This document shows, piece by piece, positions 8,801 through 16,598 of a DNA stretch of 57,681 nt. Origin of the DNA: an uncultured Flavobacteriales bacterium (GTDB lineage Bacteria; Bacteroidota; Bacteroidia; Flavobacteriales_D; Crocinitomicaceae). Numbering within the stretch: the first letter of the stretch is position 1; each line of letters opens with the position of its first letter. The DNA is taken from contig CALJKJ010000024.1 of assembly GCA_937973685.1 (NCBI GenBank), forward strand, positions 1 to 57,681, read 5' to 3'. The notes beneath the pieces were generated by a model. It was given only the letters and a program-made list of their open reading frames with translations. It did no database searches and had not been told where the DNA came from. The translations under genes and the position numbers were made by a program.

Positions 8801-9680
8801 TCCCAACATCAAATTGAAAGGAACCTGTACCACCATTGAACGTTAAGTCATAGGCGCCAGTTGTAACTGGGTAGCCTATTCCAAAAGATATCCCGCCAGC
8901 ATATAAATTTCCTTGTTCATCAGGCGCTGCAGTAAAGCCCCAGTTATCTGTTGTAGAACCTGTAAATGTTGAAAATGTCAACGAGGGGTCGATAATTAAC
9001 GTATCATTACTGAAGTTGTTCGCTTTCAAACGAAACGAGCAGGTATTGTTTTTCAATTCAAAATCACATGCAACAGCAATTTTTTTACCGTTTTTAATTA
9101 CCCAAGCAATCGGTTTTGACTCCGTGAAAAAACCTAATGAATGCGTGATTTTCAAATTTCCTTTTTTGGTAATTGAAACATCATTCGCACCATCATAACG
9201 CCATTTAATAGCACTTGGATCGGCACCAGGTAAAACAACCCACGAATATTTTAATGTTTGCTGCGAAGTTTCGAGCTTTAAATGAATATGTGGGTAAATT
9301 TCTTGCTTTTCAACTTGTTGATAGGCCAAAAGTCCAGAACGCCACTTTGATTGATCGTTTCCTAGAAAATAATTGGATTGAAAAGTTGATGGCCGCGTTT
9401 CCGTTATGTTATTACTTGCCTGCGCATTCACAAATACTTGTTCAATTGCATGAGCAGGATAGGAATTTGCTGATTTGTGGTGTAAATCAATGTCGTGGAA
9501 TTGATACGTAATACTTGATTTATTAATGTAAACTGTTCCTTTTTGAATAGGGATTTTATGCGAAAAATCACCTTCCCATTGCCCGCGATTTGGATACAAC
9601 CAAACTGCTTGTTGTTGCCCAAAAGAAACACTAGCTAGTAACAATAATAAAAAGTGATAAAACCCTCTCAATTCAAACAA
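5823..9680 (-). CDS. T9SS type B surface protein with SBBP beta-propeller and PKD repeats
   Basis: A 1285-residue exported protein. Residues 1-21 are a signal peptide ('FLLLLLASVSFGQ'). Residues about 24-230 resemble the DUF7948 domain ('WLYPNRGQWEGDF'). About 235-720 are SBBP-type seven-bladed-propeller repeats of the form 'TYLGGSG...'. A PKD domain follows (about 760-815, 'FFWNFGDGSTST'), then PKD/Ig-like repeats and a final gliding-motility-associated C-terminal domain (about 1195-1285: 'VPNTFTPNADENN', 'IYDRWGEIIF', 'WDGTYKGKNCQDGVYGWKI'), the T9SS type B sorting signal. It is probably a cell-surface adhesin or matrix protein. No ATG lies between the upstream in-frame stop and the signal peptide, so it must start at TTG 9680 or TTG 9674. 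Confidence 0.9.
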   Translation of the reverse strand: MFELRGFYHFLLLLLASVSFGQQQAVWLYPNRGQWEGDFSHKIPIQKGTVYINKSSITYQFHDIDLHHKSANSYPAHAIEQVFVNAQASNNITETRPSTFQSNYFLGNDQSKWRSGLLAYQQVEKQEIYPHIHLKLETSQQTLKYSWVVLPGADPSAIKWRYDGANDVSITKKGNLKITHSLGFFTESKPIAWVIKNGKKIAVACDFELKNNTCSFRLKANNFSNDTLIIDPSLTFSTFTGSTTDNWGFTAAPDEQGNLYAGGISFGIGYPVTTGAYDLTFNGGTGSFQFDVGISKFSPNGTNLIYSTYLGGSGNETPHSIVTDTNGDLYVLGATSSSNFPLAGSPFDASFNGGPSITENSLSFDAGADIYIARLNPTGTQLLAATYLGGSGTDGINSGTLHYNYGDQFRGEIIVGQNSVFISSVTTSLNFPTQTPSQASNGGGQDAVVVKLNKALSQLAWSTYYGGAGDETGNGIQLAANGNVYVAGGTTAGNLNFAQTGHDQTYNGARDGYLVRFSGTTGTPISGTYIGTTDYDQAYFVQIDKDDDVYVYGQTAGNIPISTGCYGSVGSGQFISKFNPTLTNRIWITTIGAGSGNIELSPTAFLVSNCKEIYISGWGGAINQFAQATSSTSFGFPVTLDAFQATTNGSNFWIAVLGVDAAFLKYGTFFGGVNSSANHVDGGTSRFDKKGNIYHAVCGACGGNNFGFTTTPGVWSTQNPSPNCNLAAFKFELSTIDAVVNNPAPLICIPDPVVFQNNSSNGNSFFWNFGDGSTSTLVNPSHVYAAAGQYTVSLLVTDTNNCYTADSLTFLVNLGDFQGGVVQPNISICVGQPAQLEAFGGATYEWSPAQFLTDATIANPIATVTQNTNFTCIISDSCGVDTVSVQVQLLGGNIQLTADTSICLGNTVPLNVQGIVNATWSPTQFLSNPTALNPIASPTTTTTYIVSGNSPSGCLLTDTVTINVFNNPPLPVMPDTIRYCEGTEQTVTVSGAQLYSWSPNIEISTVVGATVVISSTVERYYYCNFTNSCGTLRDSLFVDLIQPTITAGNDTTVCPGEPVIMHADGGVSYVWNPAVQALLNNGSLVQATPMVPTNYQVIGIDQYGCLDSATVSINTFPLPFVQTTPDIFAFYGEQVQLGAIPSNPGELVWTPPLYLSCDSCANPIASPYLQTTYTVTLIDLNGCTASDNVTIYFDPLIYVPNTFTPNADENNPFFLPIGTNIDDFRIDIYDRWGEIIFTAESLGIAWDGTYKGKNCQDGVYGWKIRYSPITTAEVFELMGHVTLLR

Positions 9681-9822
9681 ATATTTATTAAAGTTATAAA
9701 ATTAGCACGTATTGTATTTTAATTAACCTTTTTTGTAACGATAAAACAGAAAAATAGCTAAAAAGTTGCTTTTGGTGAAAACTTTTCTCGTCTTTTTTTC
9801 GACTGAATCGATTTAGATTCTG

Positions 9823-9830
9823 TAATTTTG
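9823..9830 (+). promoter_or_regulatory. -7 promoter element for the purF-like operon
   Basis: TAATTTTG matches TAnnTTTG and ends 18 bases before the ATG at 9849. A T-rich stretch (9792-9800) sits roughly where the -33 element would be, but without a clear TTG. Confidence 0.55.
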
Positions 9831-9848
9831 CGGTATATTTAGGATACC

Positions 9849-11750
9849 ATGAGCGATGCAATTAAACACGAGTGCGGAATAGCACTTATCCGTTTAAAAC
9901 AACCCCTTCAATATTACGTAGATAAATACGGAACAGCGTTTTACGGAATAAATAAATTGCATTTATTGATGGAGAAGCAACACAACCGTGGTCAAGACGG
10001 TGCCGGTGTTGCCAACATTAAATTAGACATGGATCCAGGAGAGCGTTATATTTCGCGTTACAGAAGTATCGATCCTAAACCCATTCAAGACATTTTCGAA
10101 CACATTAACGAGCGTTTTCAAGCTATTGGCGAAGAAGATCCAGCAAAATTAAAAGACGTTCAATACTTAAAAAAACACGCTGGGTTTACAGGTGAATTGT
10201 TTTTAGGTCACTTGCGTTACGGGACTTTTGGACGCAATAGTATCGAAAGCTGTCACCCGTTTTTACGCCAAAACAATTGGATCACACGTAATTTAGTCGT
10301 TGCAGGAAACTTCAATTTGACAAATGTAGACGAGTTGTTTTCCATTTTATTAGAAATTGGTCAACATCCCAAAGAGAAATCGGATACGGTAACAGTTTTG
10401 GAAAAAATAGGTCATTACTCCGATGTAGAAAACGACGAATTACTTGGTCATTACCAATCACTTGGCTATTCGAATCAAGAAGCTTACAAGAAAATTGCAG
10501 ACCAATTAGATATTGAAAAAATCCTGAAAAATGCTTCTGCAGATTGGGATGGTGGCTATGCAATGGCTGGATTATTCGGTCATGGAGATGCTTTTGTGTT
10601 GCGCGATCCAAGTGGAATTCGTCCTGCATATTGGTACGAAGACGATGAAGTTTGTGTCGTTGCTTCGGAGAGACCTGTTATTCAAACAGCATTTAATTTG
10701 AGAACAGAGGCTGTTCATGAATTGACTCCTGGTCATGCGTTGATTATCAAGAAAAATGGAACTGTTTCAGAAGTTGAAATCAATGCACCAAAAATTGAGA
10801 ATAAATGCTCGTTTGAACGCATTTACTTTTCACGTGGAAACGACAAAGACATATACAACGAACGTAAAAATTTAGGTCGTTTTGTTGTGCCAAACGTATT
10901 GAAAACAATTGATTACGATTTGGATAATACTGTTTTTTCCTTTATTCCAAATACGGCAGAAAGTTCCTTCTACGGAATGATCAAAGGATTGGAAGATCAC
11001 TTGAACGACAGAAAACACGATGCTTTGGTAGCACTTGGAGCACATGCAACTCCAGAAAAAATAAAAGAAATCATTTACCAACGCGCACGCATTGAAAAAA
11101 TCATCATCAAGGACGCGAAAGCACGTACATTTATCACACAAGATGATGCACGTGATGATATGGTTGCGCAAGTGTACGATATTACCTATGGCTCTGTAGT
11201 GCGTGGAAAAGATAATTTAGTTGTCATTGATGATAGTATCGTTCGTGGAACAACATTAAAACAATCAGTCTTGCGCATTTTGGATCGCTTAGGACCAAAA
11301 CACATTGTCATTGTTTCTTCTGCACCACAAATCCGCTACCCTGATTGCTATGGGATTGACATGGCTAAAATGGGTGATTTTATAGCATTTGATGCGGCTA
11401 TAGCTTTGTTGAAAGAACAAGGAAAAACGGCAATCATTGAAGACGTTTATAAAAAATCAAAAGCACAAGAAAATGCGCCAAAAGAACAAATCGTAAATTT
11501 TGTAAAAGAAATTTACGCACCATTTACTCCGGAAGAAATTTCTGCTAAAATTGCTCAATTATTAACGCCAGAAAACATCAATGCTACGGTACAAATTGTT
11601 TATCAAACAGTTGAAGATTTACACAAAGCTTGTCCTGGAAATACAGGAGATTGGTATTTCTCAGGTAATTACCCTACCCCTGGTGGAAATAAAGTTGTCA
11701 ATAAAGCATTTATTAACTACATTGAGGGGAAAAACGAACGAGCTTATTAA
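9849..11750 (+). CDS. PurF-like amidophosphoribosyltransferase, long Bacteroidota form
   Basis: A class II glutamine amidotransferase fused to a type I phosphoribosyltransferase. Classical PurF makes 5-phosphoribosylamine from PRPP and glutamine, the first step of purine synthesis. The N-terminal nucleophile domain has Cys9 ('HECGIALIR'), 'HNRGQDGAG' and 'GHLRYGTFG'; Cys9 would need removal of an eight-residue propeptide. The PRPP-binding loop 'LVVIDDSIVRGTT' is at about 456-468. At 633 residues it is well over a hundred longer than usual PurF, with insertions around residues 60-115 and a C-terminal extension of about 100 residues ending 'YFSGNYPTPGGNKVVNKAF'. It may be a paralogue with a changed role rather than the main PurF. 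It is followed 12 bases later by a histidine kinase gene. Confidence 0.85.
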   Translation: MSDAIKHECGIALIRLKQPLQYYVDKYGTAFYGINKLHLLMEKQHNRGQDGAGVANIKLDMDPGERYISRYRSIDPKPIQDIFEHINERFQAIGEEDPAKLKDVQYLKKHAGFTGELFLGHLRYGTFGRNSIESCHPFLRQNNWITRNLVVAGNFNLTNVDELFSILLEIGQHPKEKSDTVTVLEKIGHYSDVENDELLGHYQSLGYSNQEAYKKIADQLDIEKILKNASADWDGGYAMAGLFGHGDAFVLRDPSGIRPAYWYEDDEVCVVASERPVIQTAFNLRTEAVHELTPGHALIIKKNGTVSEVEINAPKIENKCSFERIYFSRGNDKDIYNERKNLGRFVVPNVLKTIDYDLDNTVFSFIPNTAESSFYGMIKGLEDHLNDRKHDALVALGAHATPEKIKEIIYQRARIEKIIIKDAKARTFITQDDARDDMVAQVYDITYGSVVRGKDNLVVIDDSIVRGTTLKQSVLRILDRLGPKHIVIVSSAPQIRYPDCYGIDMAKMGDFIAFDAAIALLKEQGKTAIIEDVYKKSKAQENAPKEQIVNFVKEIYAPFTPEEISAKIAQLLTPENINATVQIVYQTVEDLHKACPGNTGDWYFSGNYPTPGGNKVVNKAFINYIEGKNERAY

Positions 11751-11762
11751 TACATTGTAATC

Positions 11763-12665
11763 ATGCGCAAAAAGCCCACAACTGTCTTTGTATACTTATT
11801 GGGTGCGTATGTACTTCTCCAATTTGTTTGGTGGGGATATCATTTAATAGAACTTACAGAATCGTCTCAATATTCCAAAGAAGTGATTCGCAAACGCGTT
11901 ATCATGATCATTGGTGAAGGGAGTGTTTTCCTGACACTTTTACTTGTTGGCCTTTGGAAAATCAAAGCAACGATTAAAAAAGAAGTAGCCATCGCACGGC
12001 AACAAAACAATTTCATGTTGTCCGTCACTCACGAATTAAAAACACCAATTGCAGCGAGTAAATTATATGCGCAAACACTACTAAAACATTCCCTTTCAGA
12101 AGAAAAAAGAAAAGAATTACTCCAAAAAACTATCGATGAATCAAATCGTTTGGAGAATTTAGTAGAACAATTATTAACTGCTGCTCGCCTCGAACAAAGT
12201 CACTTAGAAATACACCAACAAACCTTTGAGTTGCAAGACGTATTCACTGAAATAATATCGTTGCACGTGAAACGTGAAAACTTAGGAATACAATTAAACA
12301 ACACCTCATCATTAACGATTACAAGCGATCGTTTTCTGTTGGTAACAATTCTTAAAAACTTGACAGAAAACGCGGCTAAATATGGGTTTTCCGAAAAAGG
12401 AATTGTACTAAATTACCGTTGTGCTAATGGCATGTTAAGCATTACTGTTCAAGATTTTGGTGTTGGAATACCTGTTGAGGCGCAAGGAATGATCTTTAAA
12501 AAGTTTGTCCGCCTAGAAAACGAAGAAACACGCACAAAAAAAGGTACAGGTCTGGGTTTATTCATCGCGTATGAATGTACAAAAGCCTTGGGCGGAAACC
12601 TAAAACTCATCACAAATAAATTGGATTCTGGCGCTTTATTTGAAATAACAATACCTTATGAATAA
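11763..12665 (+). CDS. Membrane sensor histidine kinase (orphan)
   Basis: A 300-residue two-component sensor kinase in the inner membrane. Two membrane segments (about residues 7-29 and 46-67) enclose only a short loop, so it has almost no periplasmic sensor. The HisKA domain carries the phospho-acceptor His90 in 'THELKTP'. The ATPase domain shows the N box ('LKNLTENAAKYG', about 197-208), the G1 box ('VQDFGVGIP') and the G2 box ('KGTGLGLFIAYE'). No response regulator gene is nearby. Its last eight bases overlap the start of gpmI, so the two genes are likely translationally coupled. The signal it senses cannot be read from the sequence. Confidence 0.92.
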   Translation: MRKKPTTVFVYLLGAYVLLQFVWWGYHLIELTESSQYSKEVIRKRVIMIIGEGSVFLTLLLVGLWKIKATIKKEVAIARQQNNFMLSVTHELKTPIAASKLYAQTLLKHSLSEEKRKELLQKTIDESNRLENLVEQLLTAARLEQSHLEIHQQTFELQDVFTEIISLHVKRENLGIQLNNTSSLTITSDRFLLVTILKNLTENAAKYGFSEKGIVLNYRCANGMLSITVQDFGVGIPVEAQGMIFKKFVRLENEETRTKKGTGLGLFIAYECTKALGGNLKLITNKLDSGALFEITIPYE

Positions 12666-14175
12666 TCAAAAAGTTGGGCTAATCATTCTTGATGGATGGG
12701 GAATTGGCGACAAATCAAAATCGGATGCAATTTACAATGCAAACACGCCGATTATGGATGGATTATTGGCAAACTATCCACATGCGCAATTAATTACATG
12801 TGGCGAAGCTGTCGGTTTACCTGATGGTCAAATGGGTAATTCTGAAGTTGGTCACCTAAATATTGGCGCTGGAAGAATTGTTTATCAAGAATTAACACGG
12901 ATCAATAAATCGATTCGTGATGGTGAATTTTTTGAGCTAGAAAAATTAAAAAACTGCTTTAGTAACGCTAAAAAAACTGGCAAAAAAGTTCATTTGATGG
13001 GACTTGTTTCAGAAGGTGGCGTTCATAGTTCACAAGCACATTTGGAAGCTTTATTAACCATGGCACATTCTTACGAATTGAAAAATGTTTGGATTCATGC
13101 CTTTACAGATGGTCGTGATTGCGATCCAAAAAGTGGTTTGGCGTATTTTGAACGATTAGAAAAGCACATACAGCAAACCACTGGAACCATTGCTACAATT
13201 ACCGGAAGGTATTATGCAATGGATCGTGATAATAGATGGGAACGGATCAAAGTTGCATACGATGCAATGGTTAATGGCGTAGGTAAAGATTTATCTTCTA
13301 TTACAGAAGCCTTCACTGCTAGTTACGAAGCAGGAATTACAGATGAGTTCATCGAGCCATTTGTGTTTGATGCTGCAAATGCACCTGGTAAAATAGAAAA
13401 CGGTGACACAGTTATCAGTTTTAACTTCCGAACGGACCGACCGCGCGAAATAACTGCAGCGTTAACACAACAAGCATTTCCAGAGCATAACATGCGACCG
13501 TTAGTAGTGGATTATTACACCATGACGAATTATGATAGCAGGTTCAAAAAAGTGCAGGTCTTATTTGAAAAAGATAACTTAAAAAATACGTTGGGAGAAG
13601 TATTGGCTAAAATGGGACGTACACAAATCCGCATAGCTGAAACAGAAAAATACCCGCATGTAACCTTCTTTTTTAATGGTGGACGTGAAAAAGAATTCGA
13701 AGGAGAATCGCGCATTCTTGTCAATTCACCAAAAGTTGCGACCTATGATTTACAACCCGAAATGAGTGCCTTGGAAGTAAAAAACAAAATAGTAGCTGCT
13801 ATCGAAGAAAACTGTCCTGATTTCTTTTGTTTGAATTTTGCTAATCCAGACATGGTTGGCCATACTGGAAATTATGAGGCAATTACTAAAGCAGTTGAAA
13901 CAGTAGATGGCTGTTTGGGTGAAATTGTAGCTGCGGCTCAAGCACAAAATCTTGAATTGATTGTGATTGCAGACCATGGGAATGCTGACGTTGCCTTCAA
14001 TCCTGACGGTTCACCAAATACAGCGCATTCGTTAAATCCAGTTCCAATTGTTTTGGTAACAGAAAAAACAGAACTTCATTTATCAAATGGAATATTGGCA
14101 GATGTTGCACCAACGATTTTATCTCGCATGCGTTTGGCTGCACCAATCGAAATGACCGGAAAAAGTTTGTTATAA
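12658..14175 (+). CDS. gpmI: 2,3-bisphosphoglycerate-independent phosphoglycerate mutase
   Basis: A manganese-dependent glycolytic and gluconeogenic enzyme that interconverts 3- and 2-phosphoglycerate through a phosphoserine intermediate. At 505 residues it has normal family length. The catalytic serine is Ser62 in 'MGNSEVGHLNIGAGR', the first metal site is 'LDGWG' (residues 11-15), and the later metal ligands are in 'ADHGNAD' and 'NTAHSLNPVP'. The ATG at 12658 overlaps the end of the kinase gene by eight bases. A strong hairpin terminator follows. Confidence 0.97.
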   Translation: MNNQKVGLIILDGWGIGDKSKSDAIYNANTPIMDGLLANYPHAQLITCGEAVGLPDGQMGNSEVGHLNIGAGRIVYQELTRINKSIRDGEFFELEKLKNCFSNAKKTGKKVHLMGLVSEGGVHSSQAHLEALLTMAHSYELKNVWIHAFTDGRDCDPKSGLAYFERLEKHIQQTTGTIATITGRYYAMDRDNRWERIKVAYDAMVNGVGKDLSSITEAFTASYEAGITDEFIEPFVFDAANAPGKIENGDTVISFNFRTDRPREITAALTQQAFPEHNMRPLVVDYYTMTNYDSRFKKVQVLFEKDNLKNTLGEVLAKMGRTQIRIAETEKYPHVTFFFNGGREKEFEGESRILVNSPKVATYDLQPEMSALEVKNKIVAAIEENCPDFFCLNFANPDMVGHTGNYEAITKAVETVDGCLGEIVAAAQAQNLELIVIADHGNADVAFNPDGSPNTAHSLNPVPIVLVTEKTELHLSNGILADVAPTILSRMRLAAPIEMTGKSLL

Positions 14176-14190
14176 TTCAATAATATCAAT

Positions 14191-14228
14191 AAAAAAGAGA
14201 GACTTCAATTGAGGTCTCTCTTTTTTTA
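14191..14228 (+). terminator. Terminator between gpmI and the convergent surface-protein gene
   Basis: The stem GAGAGAC (14197-14203) pairs with GTCTCTC (14214-14220), flanked by A-rich and T-rich tracts on the two sides. The A tract on the left lets it work on the minus strand too, so it probably serves both convergent genes. Confidence 0.85.
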
Positions 14229-14246
14229 TATGCTTTTTTGTTGCTT

Positions 14247-16445
14247 TTATTTGTTTACAACGTGGAAGAAACCATGACCAACAACTTCATCACCTTGAAT
14301 ACTGTAAGCTGTGTATTTGTAAAAATACACCCCATCGGAAACGACATCACCATTTACTTTACCATCCCAAGTAGGATTCAACGCTGTGCCTTTAAACATT
14401 ACGTTGCCCCATCGGTTAGTAATAACTAATTCAACTTTTGCTGCGTTCACGATATCTAATTCAAACACATCATTTACATTATCACCATCAGGAGTAATTA
14501 CATTGGGTGCTTCAATCATAGGTGTTGGATAAACGCAAGAGCCATCCGATGAAGTTGCTAACGGATTGTAATTAGTTGCTAACGGATCGGTACAACCACA
14601 ATTTTCGATTAGAACTAAACCTGTTATCGTATCAGCACATACACCATCACTAGCAATTAACGTAATTATAGCAGTATCGGTGAAAATTTGATTTAAGGTG
14701 TTCAAATCGGTTACAGTTACCACGTTTCCATTGCCAAAATTCCAAGTATAGGAAACAGCATTGGTGCTTTCATTAAAAAAGTTAACGCTAAGTGGTGAAC
14801 AACCTGAAGATAAAGACGACGAAAAATCAGCTACTGGACCTGGATCTGTGTTGACAAAAACCGAATCGAATACTTGACATACATTGTCAGTAATCGTAAA
14901 AGTATACCATCCCGAAGGAAGGTTTTGAAGTACAGAAGCATCTATGGTAAATGCAGATGATGGATTTGGACCTGTCCAATTGTACATTGGTTGCCCAGTT
15001 GTTCCAGCAGCTAATCCCCAAACGATACCAGTATTTGCACAATAATTCGTATTCTCAGTTCCCATGGTGTCGACAGCAAGTGTTTGATTTAAGGTAATTG
15101 TTACCGTATCCGTTGCAGAATAACCACATGAGTTTGTTGCAGTAACCAAGAAATTAGTCACACCAGTTGTTGCATTTTGAACTGTTGGAAAATATGCAGT
15201 ATCGCCTACTTGACCTCCTTGCCAAGCGTACGTAAAAGGACCAAAAGCACCCGATGCAGTTGCTGATACTAAAACTGAATCGTTGATACAATGGACAAGT
15301 GGATCTGTTTCCAAAATATTTATCGGAATGTTATCAGATATGTAAAGCGTTCCCGAAGAAATAATAGTGTCGCCACATGCGGAAATTGTATACGCAGTAA
15401 TTGTTACGTATTCATTGTTATCTGAAATTCCATCAGCTATTGGAGTAATTGCAAAAGAAACAGTATCAACACCAATTGGAAAAACAACTGGATTAGGGAT
15501 TGGATTAAAATCAGCACCCATTATTGCAGACCCTGATAACGTGTAATTAACAGATAGTGTTGTATTTGCTTGACTAGCAGGACGTATAAAACTAATGTTT
15601 GCTGCAGAACAACCTTCATAAACCAAGGTGTCTCCAGCTACATCTGGCGCAACATTTACATCCACAGAAGTTGATGAGAAACTTCCACTTTCAAGAAAAA
15701 CTCCCGTGTCTAAGATTCCATCTTGGCAATCTGCTACGGCGAATTTGAAGTGATAAGTTGATCCACAAACTACAGCAAATTTAATGTAAATGGGAACTGT
15801 AAAACCATTGAATGAATGTCCAACAGGGTTTCCAATATAATACTGCGGATTTAAACCAGGGTGGATAGTAGAGATTGTTATCGGTACATTTGTTCCAGGA
15901 ACTTTTGCCATGTTTTGGTTGGCATAATTTCCTCCAGCTGGATTAGGTCCTGATAATAAAAAGCCAAAAACATCATTATAACTGGTGTTTACATACGTTA
16001 AGTACTCTTCAGAAGCAAAGACAAAACGGAATTGAACAGTATCTCCTGAAGGAACAAAATCAAATTCGATTGCTGCTGCATCTTTTGTTGAAGATATACT
16101 TGCTGCAGATGGGTTTGATGAAACTGATTGTGCAATAGCTAATAAAGTTGCGTCTCCAGCTCCATTATAACTTGTAGAAGGGTTTCCTGGAGGGACAACA
16201 GTAGCCGTATTTCCAGACGATAAAAACACGCCATTTACTAAACCAATGTTAGAAGTGCCTGCCGCAAAGAATGAAATTTGCTGAGGATTACCAAACGAAG
16301 TTATGTTCGAAACAGTTACACCATTTCCTACTAAATAATTGTTAACCAACTGAGCTGCAGTTAATGAGTTCGTAATGGCAATTTGAGCTATTGAAACAGT
16401 AGAAACTGCCAAACAAATCACTAATAAGGAAACTAATTTTTTCAT
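14247..16445 (-). CDS. Choice-of-anchor L domain T9SS type B surface protein
   Basis: A 732-residue exported protein with a clear signal peptide (1-20, 'MKKLVSLLVICLAVSTVSIA'). Residues about 25-260 form a choice-of-anchor L domain ('VNGVFLSSGNTATV', 'FRFVFASEEYLTYV'). A Calx-beta-like domain follows (about 265-375), then a PKD domain containing 'SYTWNFGNGNVVTV'. A 'GCTDPLATNYNPLATSSDGS' repeat, common in flavobacterial surface proteins, sits just before the C-terminal gliding-motility-associated domain ('TPDGDNVNDVFELDI', 'NRWGNVMFKG', 'WDGKVNGDVVSDGVYFY'), the T9SS type B signal. It is probably an adhesin or matrix component; the ligand is unknown. Confidence 0.92.
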   Translation of the reverse strand: MKKLVSLLVICLAVSTVSIAQIAITNSLTAAQLVNNYLVGNGVTVSNITSFGNPQQISFFAAGTSNIGLVNGVFLSSGNTATVVPPGNPSTSYNGAGDATLLAIAQSVSSNPSAASISSTKDAAAIEFDFVPSGDTVQFRFVFASEEYLTYVNTSYNDVFGFLLSGPNPAGGNYANQNMAKVPGTNVPITISTIHPGLNPQYYIGNPVGHSFNGFTVPIYIKFAVVCGSTYHFKFAVADCQDGILDTGVFLESGSFSSTSVDVNVAPDVAGDTLVYEGCSAANISFIRPASQANTTLSVNYTLSGSAIMGADFNPIPNPVVFPIGVDTVSFAITPIADGISDNNEYVTITAYTISACGDTIISSGTLYISDNIPINILETDPLVHCINDSVLVSATASGAFGPFTYAWQGGQVGDTAYFPTVQNATTGVTNFLVTATNSCGYSATDTVTITLNQTLAVDTMGTENTNYCANTGIVWGLAAGTTGQPMYNWTGPNPSSAFTIDASVLQNLPSGWYTFTITDNVCQVFDSVFVNTDPGPVADFSSSLSSGCSPLSVNFFNESTNAVSYTWNFGNGNVVTVTDLNTLNQIFTDTAIITLIASDGVCADTITGLVLIENCGCTDPLATNYNPLATSSDGSCVYPTPMIEAPNVITPDGDNVNDVFELDIVNAAKVELVITNRWGNVMFKGTALNPTWDGKVNGDVVSDGVYFYKYTAYSIQGDEVVGHGFFHVVNK

Positions 16446-16598
16446 AATGTAGTTTTATTCGTAATTGAGACTATCGAAAAGTGGTTTAAGTTGCATCACG
16501 TGTTTAATTTTATCAAAATTAAATTTGTTGATTTTTTCATTCAAACCCTCGTTAATCCGAACTTATTTTTGTGCATTTTTGTTGAAATATCTCATACA

